DNA of 64,000 bases from Uliginosibacterium sp036017065 (GCF_036017065.1 NZ_JAYXHR010000001.1:930001-994000); one strand, 5' to 3'; positions 51,664 to 60,265 are shown, counted from the first letter of the stretch. The notes: generated by a model from the sequence alone, not told the origin. Made by a program: numbers and translations.

Positions 51664-51693
51664 AAACAGCCCGCAATCGCGGGCTGTTTTTTC
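51664..51693 (+). terminator. Rho-independent terminator
   Basis: AAACAGCCCGC (51664-51674) pairs with GCGGGCTGTTT (51679-51689) over AATC, with six more bases TTTTTT-like after the stem. It lies between the inverted-repeat region and the convergent pectate lyase gene. Confidence 0.85.
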
Positions 51694-51726
51694 TACGAAC
51701 GACCGGTTATCCCGGCCGCGTACTCA

Positions 51727-53325
51727 TCAGTTACGGAACGAGCACTTGTTCGGGTTGCCACCCGGGTCGCGACCGAAGGCGGCCACGGTACAGGCGACGC
51801 TGTTGCCCACGCCGACGTACTTCAGCTCCCAGTTGCCCTTGCGGCCGAAGGCCACCCAGCCGGTGCCGCGACGCACCGTGCAGGTCTCGCCGGCGTCCGA
51901 GCACTTGGAGAAGTTGTTCGGATAATCACCCGTCCCGGACAGGACCGGCGGCGTGCCGCCAGACGAGCTGGTGGACGACGAGCTCGACGAACTGCTGGAG
52001 GACGAGCTGGAGCTGCTCGACGAGGAGCTGGAGGAAGAGGACGACGAGGAGCTGCTGGAAGAGCTGCTCGACGAACCGCTACCCGACGAGGACGAGGAAG
52101 ACGACGAGGAGCTCGACGAGCTGCCGGCACCGGACGAGGACGAGCTGGACGACGAGCTCGACGTGCTGCCGCAGGCCGAGGCCGTCAGTTGCGCACCGTT
52201 CTTGCCCACGCCGGCGTAGTTGGCCAGCTTGTCCTTCACGCACTGCGGGGAGACCGGCTCGTAGGTGTAGGGCAGCGTCTTGGTGAACACGCCGGTGGTG
52301 GTCCAGGTGTTGGCGTTGATGCCACCGCTGCCCGGGTCATCCCAGGAGATGCCATAGGTGGCGTTGTCGGCCGCGCTGGTGGCGTTGTTGCCGCGCAGGT
52401 CCCACTTGCCGCAGTTCACGGTGTCGAAACGGCAGGTCACCGGGTTCAGCGAGTTCTGGAACCAGTTCTTCTCGATCAGGGCCGAGCCGCCGGTACGCAC
52501 GTTGATGCCGGAGCCGGTGATCTGGTCGTAGAAGTTGTTGTAGGCGTGCACCCAGCCACCACGTTGCAGCGGCAGGCGGCCGTCCACGTTGCGGTAGATG
52601 TTGTGGTGGAAGGTCAGCTCGCGACCGTTGGCGATGTCGCTGGCGGAAGAACCATCCAGGCCGACCTTCTTGCTATCGTGGATGTAGTTGTACGAGACGG
52701 TGATGTTGTGCGAATCCTTCTTGATGTCCAGCGCGGCTTCGAAGGTCAGGTCGCCGTCGGGCGAGCCCTTGCACTCGTTGTTCACGGCGAACAGCTCGTT
52801 GTGGTCGATCCACACGTTGGAGCCGCTGTCGATGCGGATCATGTCGGCGTCGTTCGCAGCACCGGCCAGCGCGCCGATCTTCATGTTGCGCACGACGACG
52901 TTGTTGGAGCCGCCGTTGATGACGATGCCGAAGTTGGCCGACGAGCCGTTGGCACCTTCGATGGTCACGCCGGCGGTGAAGTTCTTCACTTCAACCTTGC
53001 GGTAGGCCTCGCTCCAGCGCGGCTTCGGGCAGTTGCCGGAGGCGTCGACAGTGTGGTCGCGTACGACCGATGCGATCAGCGCATCTTCGTTGCCGGTGTA
53101 GGTGATGTGCACCGGGTAGGCACCGGTCGAGACCTTGGTGCCTGCGTCGTTGATGCGTGCGTTGTCGATGATGCCCTGGATCTGTTCCAGGCTGGACGCG
53201 GTGAACTTGCGGGCGCTGCCGATGTTGCCGTCGGCAGTCGAGAAACCGCCGGTCGGGGCCGCGAAGGCCGTCGTACAGGCGAGTAAGGACAATGCCGCAG
53301 CCAGCGGCTTTAGCTTGAATTGCAT
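51727..53325 (-). CDS. Secreted pectate lyase, PL1, with poly-Ser linker and C-terminal Cys domain
   Basis: 532 residues from ATG 53325. Signal peptide cleaved near 22-23 (FAA/PTGG). The PL1 beta-helix spans about 25-385: DADMIRIDSGSNVWIDHNEL (calcium site), FEAALDIKKDSHNITVSYN, and GRLPLQRGGWVH with the catalytic arginine 255. A serine tract of about 70 residues (387-455) follows, then a 77-residue domain with four cysteines (KCSDAGETC, VAFGRKGNWELKYVG, VACTVAAFG, NKCSFRN). The enzyme would cut polygalacturonate outside the cell. It is a close paralogue of 55467..57062. Confidence 0.93.
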   Translation of the reverse strand: MQFKLKPLAAALSLLACTTAFAAPTGGFSTADGNIGSARKFTASSLEQIQGIIDNARINDAGTKVSTGAYPVHITYTGNEDALIASVVRDHTVDASGNCPKPRWSEAYRKVEVKNFTAGVTIEGANGSSANFGIVINGGSNNVVVRNMKIGALAGAANDADMIRIDSGSNVWIDHNELFAVNNECKGSPDGDLTFEAALDIKKDSHNITVSYNYIHDSKKVGLDGSSASDIANGRELTFHHNIYRNVDGRLPLQRGGWVHAYNNFYDQITGSGINVRTGGSALIEKNWFQNSLNPVTCRFDTVNCGKWDLRGNNATSAADNATYGISWDDPGSGGINANTWTTTGVFTKTLPYTYEPVSPQCVKDKLANYAGVGKNGAQLTASACGSTSSSSSSSSSSGAGSSSSSSSSSSSSSGSGSSSSSSSSSSSSSSSSSSSSSSSSSSSSSSSSSSTSSSGGTPPVLSGTGDYPNNFSKCSDAGETCTVRRGTGWVAFGRKGNWELKYVGVGNSVACTVAAFGRDPGGNPNKCSFRN

Positions 53326-53430
53326 GGTGACCTCTCTCCGAGAAGGATTTTCTTGTATTGGGGTAGCGCGCCGGCGGTGGTGTCCATACCGCCGACCACC
53401 CGCTGCGCAGATCTGGCAACAGGCGACATT

Positions 53431-53441
53431 AGTCTGACAAG
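53431..53441 (-). promoter_or_regulatory. Shared CTTGTCAGACT element upstream of pectate lyase 1
   Basis: CTTGTCAGACT (minus strand) lies 106 bp before ATG 53325. The identical eleven bases lie 118 bp before the paralogous gene at 57062 (57180-57190). The core GTC-A-GAC is symmetrical and TTGTCA could also be a -35 box. It is a candidate operator or promoter element. Confidence 0.5.
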
Positions 53442-53597
53442 CGCGCCATCCTTCTTTCAAGGTTGCCGATCCAGACCGGTGGATGCCAGCCGATGTACGG
53501 CGGAGCCGCGGATCCGCGCCTGGCAGCTTGTCGTCAGACTGTCACACGGGCTGTCGTCCGCCAGCGTCGGTGCCCTGCTCCCGCGCCCCGGAAAAGC

Positions 53598-53621
53598 AGA
53601 CAGCCCGCTGATGCGGGCTGT
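53598..53621 (-). terminator. Terminator of the middle pectate lyase
   Basis: GACAGCCCGC (53598-53607) pairs with GCGGGCTGTC (53612-53621) over TGAT. On the minus strand TGCTTTTCC follows. The 365-bp gap 53326-53690 holds this, the element at 53431 and no gene. Confidence 0.7.
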
Positions 53622-53690
53622 CCTGTCTGGCTCGGTGCGGCACGCCAGTGCGCGCCGCAACCAGCCCGGCGCAACCTTATGGCGTGCGAC

Positions 53691-55343
53691 TCACTCCAGC
53701 GCCTGGGCCAGTTGCTGCAGCCATTCGTTGACGCCCGTTGCCGGCACGTTGAGCGTGTGGCGCGTCATCGTTGCCGTCGGATAGCCGCCCACCTCGCTCT
53801 GGCTGTTGACCAGGGCACCCTTGCGCTGGCGGAAGTTGTCGACGATGCGCGTGTCCACCGCGTCGCGGTCACGCGGGCGGGCGCCGGCATGCTGCAGCAC
53901 CTGCTCGGTCACCGAGCCCACCGGCAATGCGGACAGGCCGGTAGGCCACACCGGTGCCGCGCTCAGCTGCCTGATGCCAGTGCCGAATGTTTGCGGCACG
54001 CTGGCGCCGTTGCGGTCGTAGGCAAGGTTGTCGGTCATCCACACGTCGCCACCGGTGGTGTTGCTGCCCACCAGGCCGAGGCCGGACTTGGTGTTCACGC
54101 CGTGGTGCATGACGTTGCCGACGATGGCCACGCGCGGGTTGGGCGGCAGCGTGCGGCCGGACCATTCGCTCTCGATGGTGCCCATGCGGATGGCCCACAC
54201 GCCGGGGTTGTAGATCAGGTTGTTGACGATGACGCCGGTGGCGCCGCCCTTGTACCAGGGGTTGCGTTCATCGTTGTGGGCGTACAGGTTGCCGATGACG
54301 GCCACGTCGGTGACGTTGTCGTGGATCAGCGAGCCCATGGAGTGGGTGCCCTTGGCGTGCGAGGAGTCGTGCAGTGCTTCGGCCACGATGTTGTTCGACA
54401 GCGTGACGCGGCGTGCGGTGCCGTTCGGGCCGTCATAGCGCGGGCCGGACACGGACAGGTTCTCGTCCGTCCCCCAGGCGAAGCTGCAATGGTCGACGAC
54501 GATGTTGTAGGCACTGGCGCCCTCGATCGCCACGTCCTTCTCGAAGCCGCTGCCCTTCGCTGCGCCGGCGTCGCCGATGCGGAAGCGGATGTGCTGCATC
54601 AGCACGTCGTGGGTGTTGATCTTCATGCCGGCGCGGATCAGCGTGATGCCGGGCGACGGCGCGGTCTGGCCGGCGATGGTCACGAAGGGCTCGGTGATCT
54701 TGAGGTCGCTCTTGTTGAGGTCGATTACGCCGCCCACTTCGAACACGATGATGCGCGGGCCGCTCGCGGCCAGGGCTTCGCGGAAGGAGCCGGCGCCGGT
54801 GGAGGCCAGCGTGGTGACGCGGATGATGCGCCCACCACTGCCGGCCACCGTCTCGGTGCCGAAGCCCTTCAACGCGGGCGCCGCGGGGCCGCTGCCGGAG
54901 GAGGACGAGCCGGAAGACGACGAGGACGACGACGAAGAGCTGGATGACGAGCTGCTCGAAGATGAACTGGAGCTGCTGGAAGAAGAACTGCTCGAGCTCG
55001 ATGAGCTGGAGGAGGAGCTGGAAGACGAACTCGATGAGGAGCTCGAAGAAGAACTCGACGAAGAGCTGGATGAAGACCCGGGGCTCGACGGCACCGAGCA
55101 TTCATTGACGCCCCCGCCGATGCGACCGCCGAAGGTAGCCTCGGTGCATGACAGCACCCCCGCCGCCAGCGTCTTGTAGATGAACTGGTCGGCACGGCCG
55201 AAGGCAACGTTCGCCGCACTGCCCAGCGTGCAGGTCGCGCCTTCCTTGCACACCGTCACGTAGCCACTCGGGCGGTTGGCCGCGCTGGCCGTGCCGGCCA
55301 GGCTCAGGGCCAGCAGGCCCAGGCCGATCCATGTCTTTCTCAT
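53691..55343 (-). CDS. Secreted pectate lyase-like PL1 enzyme with N-terminal Cys domain and poly-Ser linker
   Basis: 550 residues from ATG 55343. Signal peptide cleaved near 22 (ASA/ANRP). The small cysteine domain comes first: YVTVCKEGATCTLGSAANVAFGR is broken here as YVTVCKEGATC and NVAFGRADQFIYKTLA, then LSCTEATFG and VNECSVPSS. A serine tract of about 60 residues follows, then the beta-helix with FEVGGVIDLNKSDLKI, TIAGQTAPSPGITLIRAG, DHCSFAWGTDENLSVSG and ERNPWYKGGATGVIVNN. This is a separate PL1 branch from the flanking pair. Domain order is reversed relative to them. Confidence 0.9.
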   Translation of the reverse strand: MRKTWIGLGLLALSLAGTASAANRPSGYVTVCKEGATCTLGSAANVAFGRADQFIYKTLAAGVLSCTEATFGGRIGGGVNECSVPSSPGSSSSSSSSSSSSSSSSSSSSSSSSSSSSSSSSSSSSSSSSSSSSSSSSSSSSSSSGSSSSGSGPAAPALKGFGTETVAGSGGRIIRVTTLASTGAGSFREALAASGPRIIVFEVGGVIDLNKSDLKITEPFVTIAGQTAPSPGITLIRAGMKINTHDVLMQHIRFRIGDAGAAKGSGFEKDVAIEGASAYNIVVDHCSFAWGTDENLSVSGPRYDGPNGTARRVTLSNNIVAEALHDSSHAKGTHSMGSLIHDNVTDVAVIGNLYAHNDERNPWYKGGATGVIVNNLIYNPGVWAIRMGTIESEWSGRTLPPNPRVAIVGNVMHHGVNTKSGLGLVGSNTTGGDVWMTDNLAYDRNGASVPQTFGTGIRQLSAAPVWPTGLSALPVGSVTEQVLQHAGARPRDRDAVDTRIVDNFRQRKGALVNSQSEVGGYPTATMTRHTLNVPATGVNEWLQQLAQALE

Positions 55344-55414
55344 CGTTTGTCTCTCCTCGTTGTTGTGGTGATGCAGCCCGCAGACTGCCACATCGATAAA
55401 GCGCGGGCCAAAAA

Positions 55415-55440
55415 AAACCTGCCACCGGGGTGGCAGGTTT
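55415..55440 (-). terminator. Terminator of pectate lyase 2
   Basis: AAACCTGCCAC (55415-55425) pairs with GTGGCAGGTTT (55430-55440). On the minus strand TTTTT follows (AAAAAA at 55409-55417 on plus). It separates the two adjacent lyase genes. Confidence 0.85.
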
Positions 55441-55466
55441 CTGTGTCGCCGGTCAGGCCGCGGCGC

Positions 55467-57062
55467 TCAGTTCTGGATGGAGCACTTGTTCGGGCTGCCG
55501 CCAGGATCGCTGCCGAAGGCGGACACGGTACAGGCGACGCTGTTGCCCACGCCGACGTACTTGCTCACCCACTTGCCCTTGCGGCCGAAGGCCACCCAGC
55601 CCGTGCCCTTGGACACGTTGCAGGTACCACCCAGTTCGGCGCACTTCGAGAAGCCGCTCGGGTAGTCACCCGTGCCACCCAGCACCGGTGCCGAGCCGCC
55701 CGAGGACGAGCTGCTGGAGGAAGAAGAACTGGAGCTGGAGCTGGAGCTGGAGCTGCTGCTCGACGAGGAGGAGCTCGACGAACTGCTCGAGGACGACGAC
55801 GAGCTGGAGCTGCTGCTCGAAGAAGACGAGGACGACGAACTCGACGAGCTGCTCGACGAAGAGCTGCTACCACCCGACGAGGACGAGGAGCTGGACGACG
55901 ACGAAGTGCCGCAAGCAGAGGCCGTCAGTTGCGCGCCGTTCTTGCCCACACCGGCGTAGTTGGCCAGCTTGTCCTTCACGCACTGCGGGGTGACCGGTTC
56001 GTAGGTGTAGGTCAGCGTCTTCGGGAAGGCGCCCGTGGTGGTCCAGGTGTCAGCATTCACGCCACCACCGGAATCGGTCCAGGTGATGTTGTAGGTTGCG
56101 TTGCTGGCTGCACTGGTGACGTTGTTGCCACGCAGGTCCCACTTGCCGCAGTTGACCACGTCGTAGCGGCAGGTCACCGGGTTCACAGCGTTCTGGAACC
56201 AGTTCTTCTCGATCAGCGCGTAACCACCGGTGCGGACGTTGATGCCCGACTCGGTGATCTGGTCGTAGAAGTTGTTGTACACGTGGATCCAGCCACCGCG
56301 TTGCAGCGGCAGGCGGCCGTTCACGTTGCGGTAGATGTTGTGGTGGAAGGTGATCTCGCGGCCACCACCGATGTCGGAGGACGACGAACCATCCAGGCCG
56401 ACTTTCTTGCTGTCGCGGATGACGTTGTACGAGACGGTGATGTTGTGCGAGTCCTTCTTGATGTCGATCGCGCTCTCGAAGGTCAGGTCGCCGTCGGGCG
56501 AGCCAGCACATTCGTTGTTCACCGCGAACAGCTCGTTGTGGTCGACCCACACGTTGGAGCCGCTGTCGATGCGGATCATGTCGGCGTCGTTGGACGCGCC
56601 GCCCAGGGCACCGATCTTCATGTTGCGCACGACGACGTTGTTCGAGCCGCCGCTGATGACGATACCGAAGTTGGCCGACGAGCCGTTGGCGCCTTCAATG
56701 GTCACGCCAGCGGTGTAGTTCTTGATCTCGACCTTGCGGTAGGTGTCGCTCCAGTGCGGCTTCGGGCACTTGCCCGAGGCATCCACGGTGTGGTCGCGCA
56801 CGATGGTGGCGATCAGCGAATCTTCGTTGCCGGTGTAGGTGATGTGCAGCGGGTAGGCACCGGTGGAAACCTTCTTGCCGGCATCGTCGTAACGCGCGGC
56901 GTCGATGATGGCCTGCATCTGTTCGAAGGTGGACGCGCTGAACTTGCGGGCGCTGCCGATGTTGCCGTCAGCGGTGGAGAAGCCACCGGTGGGCGCAGCG
57001 AAGGACGACTGGGCAGCAACCAACAACAGCCCTGCAACCACAGGGTTGAGCTTGAACTTCAT
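55467..57062 (-). CDS. Secreted pectate lyase, PL1, with poly-Ser linker and C-terminal Cys domain (paralogue)
   Basis: 531 residues from ATG 57062 with AGGAG upstream. Signal peptide ends near 23 (SFAA/PTGG). The catalytic part repeats that of the 51727 gene almost residue for residue (DADMIRIDSGSNVWVDHNEL; GRLPLQRGGWIHVYNNFY). A longer serine tract with a glycine pair leads to the Cys domain (KCAELGGTCNVSKGTGWVAF, VACTVSAFG, NKCSIQN). It was probably produced by duplication with the 53691 gene now between the copies. It cleaves de-esterified pectin. Confidence 0.93.
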   Translation of the reverse strand: MKFKLNPVVAGLLLVAAQSSFAAPTGGFSTADGNIGSARKFSASTFEQMQAIIDAARYDDAGKKVSTGAYPLHITYTGNEDSLIATIVRDHTVDASGKCPKPHWSDTYRKVEIKNYTAGVTIEGANGSSANFGIVISGGSNNVVVRNMKIGALGGASNDADMIRIDSGSNVWVDHNELFAVNNECAGSPDGDLTFESAIDIKKDSHNITVSYNVIRDSKKVGLDGSSSSDIGGGREITFHHNIYRNVNGRLPLQRGGWIHVYNNFYDQITESGINVRTGGYALIEKNWFQNAVNPVTCRYDVVNCGKWDLRGNNVTSAASNATYNITWTDSGGGVNADTWTTTGAFPKTLTYTYEPVTPQCVKDKLANYAGVGKNGAQLTASACGTSSSSSSSSSSGGSSSSSSSSSSSSSSSSSSSSSSSSSSSSSSSSSSSSSSSSSSSSSSSSSSSSSSSSGGSAPVLGGTGDYPSGFSKCAELGGTCNVSKGTGWVAFGRKGKWVSKYVGVGNSVACTVSAFGSDPGGSPNKCSIQN

Positions 57063-57179
57063 GACTTGTTGTCTCCTGTTGGAATTATGTTCCGGCCACT
57101 CTCGCCCGCTTTGCCGCGTAGCTGAGGTGGTCGGGTCACAGCCCGGTCGTGACTGCAGAAACCCGTCTGTAACACTGAC

Positions 57180-57190
57180 AGTCTGACAAG
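57180..57190 (-). promoter_or_regulatory. Shared CTTGTCAGACT element upstream of pectate lyase 2
   Basis: The identical eleven bases found at 53431-53441, here followed on the minus strand by GTCAGTGTTACAGA, which repeats the GTCAG half. It lies 118 bp before ATG 57062. Confidence 0.5.
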
Positions 57191-57293
57191 TCTCCCTAGA
57201 TAGTTCAAGCATCAAACTTCAAAAACCGTGAATGCTGCACACCGCTCTACGTCTGGCTTTGCGCCGAAACGCAGTGCAGCATCCGCTAAACCA

Positions 57294-57310
57294 AAGTCTT
57301 ACAAAGACTT
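57294..57310. promoter_or_regulatory. AAGTCTT-ACA-AAGACTT inverted repeat
   Basis: Perfect seven-base arms three bases apart. A second perfect pair, TTGGTTT (57400-57406) with AAACCAA (57414-57420), lies downstream. The 431-bp gap 57063-57493 between the lyase and zapE has no gene, so these may be operators for the divergent side or structural repeats. Confidence 0.35.
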
Positions 57311-57446
57311 ATCCGGAGCCTCTTGCGCGACACGGAAAATCGGCAAAATCGACCCGCCAGCGTCGCAAGCCTGCAGAAACTACAGAGCGGACGGCCGTAT
57401 TGGTTTACCCGAAAAACCAAAATGCTTGAAACGGCCTTGTGCCAGG

Positions 57447-57481
57447 CCTGACGCGAGCCTTTCGGGGAGGCTACGGTCAGG
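57447..57481 (-). terminator. Hairpin after zapE
   Basis: CCTGACGCGAGCCT (57447-57460) pairs with AGGCTACGGTCAGG (57468-57481), eleven of fourteen positions. It lies just past the zapE stop (57494). No clear T run follows. Confidence 0.4.
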
Positions 57482-57493
57482 GGCGCCAAGGGT

Positions 57494-58606
57494 TCAGGCA
57501 GGCCGGTGAGCCTCGGCCAGGTAGGCGTGCGAGCGCATCTCGACCAGCCGCGACACCGTGCGCGGAAACTCCTGCGCGTTGGGCCCCTCGCGATACAAGG
57601 TGTGGGCTTCGGCCTCGGCACTGGCGATCAGCTTGGTGCGGGAGTCGTACAGCACGTCGATGAGCCAGGTGAAGCGCCGCGCCTCGTTGCTCTGGTCGCG
57701 GCCCATGACGGGAATGTCGGAGACCACCAGGGTGTGGTGCTCGCGGGCGATTTCCAGGTAGTCGTTCTGCGAACGCGGCCCGCCGCACAGCATGGCGAAA
57801 CTGAACCAAGCGACGCCGGGCGCGAGCCGCACAGCCGGGATCTCGCGTTCCAGCACGTTCAGGCTGCCGGCGCGGCCCTCCACGCCCGCAATGCGTTCGA
57901 AGTGCGCTTCCAGCACGCTGTCAGCCTCCGTCCCGGCCGGCACCAGGAAGATGTTCATCTGCTGCAGCTCACGCAGACGGTAGTCGGTGCCGTCGTCCAC
58001 TTCCTTCACATCGAAGTGGGCCTTGAGGTATTCGATGGCCGGCAGGAAGTTCTGCCGTTGCAGGCCGCCGGGGTAGAGGCCATCCGGCGGATAGTTGGAT
58101 GTCATCACGAAGATGACGCCACGACTCATCAGCGCTTCCAGCAAGCGGCCCAGGATCATCGCCTCGGCGATGTGCGAGACGTGGAACTCGTCGAAGCACA
58201 GCAACCGCGTCTGCTGGGCCACTTCGTCCGCCACCTGCGACAGCGGGTCCTCGTTGCCGGCATGCGCACGCAGCCGGCCGTGTACCTCCTGCATGAAGGC
58301 ATGGAAGTGCACGCGACGCTTGCGGGTGTAGGGCACGGCCTCGAAGAAGCAGTCCATGATGAAGCTCTTGCCCCGCCCCACGCCGCCCCAGAGGTACACG
58401 CTCTTCGGCGGCTCGGGATGGATGAACAGCTTGCGCAGCGCGTTGCGCCGCCGCGCCTTGAAGTCGAGCAGTTGCGTGTAGAGCTGCTGCAGGCGGTTCA
58501 CCGCCCCACGCTGCGCCGGATCGGACTTGTAGCCGCGCAGCTTGAGCTGCGTTTCGTAGGCGTCGATGACGCCGTTCTCGGGGACGTTGAGGATGCGGTA
58601 GGACAT
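57494..58606 (-). CDS. zapE: Cell-division ATPase ZapE (AFG1 family)
   Basis: 370 residues. Walker A is LWGGVGRGKSF, Walker B LLCFDEFHVSH, sensor region MTSNYPPDGLYPGGLQRQNF; the arginine finger lies in the last third. The family interacts with FtsZ in division or acts as an AFG1-like mitochondrial homologue. It is the last gene of the sucA-sucB-lpdA-zapE set, an order common in betaproteobacteria. The repeat element at 58621 lies between it and lpdA. Confidence 0.9.
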   Translation of the reverse strand: MSYRILNVPENGVIDAYETQLKLRGYKSDPAQRGAVNRLQQLYTQLLDFKARRRNALRKLFIHPEPPKSVYLWGGVGRGKSFIMDCFFEAVPYTRKRRVHFHAFMQEVHGRLRAHAGNEDPLSQVADEVAQQTRLLCFDEFHVSHIAEAMILGRLLEALMSRGVIFVMTSNYPPDGLYPGGLQRQNFLPAIEYLKAHFDVKEVDDGTDYRLRELQQMNIFLVPAGTEADSVLEAHFERIAGVEGRAGSLNVLEREIPAVRLAPGVAWFSFAMLCGGPRSQNDYLEIAREHHTLVVSDIPVMGRDQSNEARRFTWLIDVLYDSRTKLIASAEAEAHTLYREGPNAQEFPRTVSRLVEMRSHAYLAEAHRPA

Positions 58607-58620
58607 GTCTCTGGAAGGAC

Positions 58621-58688
58621 GAAGGGAGAAGGAGCAGGGCAGCCTTTACAGGCCGGGCGCATTGCCCTCCCCTCCTCCTTCTCCCTTC
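58621..58688. repeat. Purine-armed inverted-repeat element between lpdA and zapE
   Basis: GAAGGGAGAAGGAG (58621-58634) is perfectly complementary to 58675-58688. An inner GCAGGGCA/TGCCCT pair also exists. The low-complexity arms and GC-rich middle resemble the elements at 43342 and 60151 in design but not sequence. Confidence 0.65.
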
Positions 58689-58712
58689 CTTGCTACAGGC
58701 AATGACGATCGG

Positions 58713-60137
58713 TCAGAAGTGCAGCGAGCGCTTCTCCACCGCCAGCATGGCCTCGTGCATGACTTCCGACAGCGTCGGGTGCGCGTGGCTGATGCGGGCG
58801 ATGTCCTCGGACGACGCAGCGAACTCCATGGCGGTCACGGCTTCGGCGATCAGCTCCGAAGCATTGGTGCCGATGATGTGCACGCCCAGGATGGTGTCGG
58901 TCTCGGCATGCGCCAGCACCTTCACGAAACCGGTGCTGTCGCCCTGGCTCAGTGCGCGGCCGTTGGCCAGGAAGGGGATCTTGCCTTCCTTGAACGGCAC
59001 GTTGGCGGCCTTGAGCTCCTGCTCGGTCTTGCCCACCCAGGCGATTTCCGGATGTGTGTAGATGACCCAGGGAATGGTGTCGTAGTTGATGTGGCCCGCC
59101 TGGCCGGCGATCACCTCGGCAACCATCACGCCCTCTTCCATGCCCTTGTGCGCCAGCATCGGGCCGGGCACCACGTCACCCACGGCCCACACGTTGCGCA
59201 GGTTGGTCGAGCAGTGCTCGTCCACCTTCACACGGCCGCGCTCGTCGAGCTGCAGGCCGATAGCGTTGGCGTTGAGGCCATCGGTGTTGGGCACGCGGCC
59301 CACGGCGACGATCAGCTTGTCGAATTCCTGGGTCTGCTCGCCTTCCTCGGTCTCGTACTTCACGACGACCGAATTCTTCTTGGCGGTGACTTCCTTCAGC
59401 TTGATGCCCAGGCTGATCTTCATGCCCTGCTTGGTGGTGAAGATCTTCCAGGCTTCCTTGGCAACGGCGCTGTCGGCGGCAGCCAGGAAGTCCGGCATGG
59501 CTTCGAGGACCGTGACTTCGGAACCCAGGCGCTTCCACACCGAGCCCATCTCCAGGCCGATCACACCGGCGCCGATGACGCCCAGCTTCTTCGGCACGTC
59601 GGCGATGTCCAGCGCGCCGACGTTGTCGACGATCAGCTTCTGGTCGACCGGGATGCCCGGCAGGTGACGCGGGCTGGAGCCGGTGGCGATGATGACGTGC
59701 TTGGCACGCACTTCCTCTTCGCCGATCTTCACGCGCCAGGTGCCGTTGTCGTCGGCCAGGAAGCTGCCGTGGCCGGGCAGGAAGGTGACCTTGTACTTCT
59801 TGAACAGACCCTTGATGCCGGTGACCAGCTGCGTGACGATGTTGTCCTTACGTTTGATCATCGTCGGCACGTCGATCGACACGCCTTCGGTCTTGATGCC
59901 GTGCATGACGAAGGAATGGTTGGCCTGGTCGTACAGCTCGGACGAGTGCAGCAGCGCCTTGGACGGGATGCAACCCACGTTCAGGCAGGTGCCGCCCAGA
60001 CGCGGCTCACCCTTCGGATCGGCATAGGGCTGGGATTCGCAGCAAGCGGTCTTCAGGCCCAGTTGCGAGGCACGGATGGCCGCCACGTAGCCGGCGGGGC
60101 CGCCGCCGATGACGACGACGTCGAATTCTTGACTCAT
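58713..60137 (-). CDS. lpdA: Dihydrolipoamide dehydrogenase (E3)
   Basis: 474 residues. FAD site VVIGGGPAGYVAAIRASQLG at the start, the redox-active disulfide GGTCLNVGCIPSK, NAD site GVIGAGVIGLEMGSVWKRLG and the C-terminal HAHPTLSEVMHEA with the catalytic histidine pair are intact. It reoxidises the lipoyl groups of SucB. It shares a transcript with sucB and sucA. Confidence 0.96.
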   Translation of the reverse strand: MSQEFDVVVIGGGPAGYVAAIRASQLGLKTACCESQPYADPKGEPRLGGTCLNVGCIPSKALLHSSELYDQANHSFVMHGIKTEGVSIDVPTMIKRKDNIVTQLVTGIKGLFKKYKVTFLPGHGSFLADDNGTWRVKIGEEEVRAKHVIIATGSSPRHLPGIPVDQKLIVDNVGALDIADVPKKLGVIGAGVIGLEMGSVWKRLGSEVTVLEAMPDFLAAADSAVAKEAWKIFTTKQGMKISLGIKLKEVTAKKNSVVVKYETEEGEQTQEFDKLIVAVGRVPNTDGLNANAIGLQLDERGRVKVDEHCSTNLRNVWAVGDVVPGPMLAHKGMEEGVMVAEVIAGQAGHINYDTIPWVIYTHPEIAWVGKTEQELKAANVPFKEGKIPFLANGRALSQGDSTGFVKVLAHAETDTILGVHIIGTNASELIAEAVTAMEFAASSEDIARISHAHPTLSEVMHEAMLAVEKRSLHF

Positions 60138-60150
60138 GTCTCTTTCCTTT

Positions 60151-60265
60151 GGTGAAAGGTGAAATGTGAAGCGTGATGCCCCCTCTCCGGCCCTCCCCCT
60201 GCCGGGGGAGGGAGGAGCGCAGACGCCGCGCTACGTTTCACCTTTCACTTTTCACGTTTCACTTC
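60151..60265. repeat. Heptamer-armed repeat element between sucB and lpdA
   Basis: GTGAAAGGTGAAATGTGAAG (60152-60171) with the right arm CGTTTCACCTTTCACTTTTC (60233-60252). The core GATGCCCCCTC and CCCTCCCCCTGCCGGGGGAG agree with the cysW-cysA copy. It fills the 134-bp gap within the operon. Confidence 0.7.

Noticed and set aside
51953..52219. Asp/Glu/Leu-rich frame opposite the serine tract (similar ones at 54577 and 55672)
   Set aside because: The acidic sequence is just the complement of AGC/TCG serine codons in the lyase linkers.
54890..55090. Repetitive DNA that might suggest a CRISPR or tandem array
   Set aside because: The repetition is codon-scale and encodes poly-serine; there are no spaced direct repeats.
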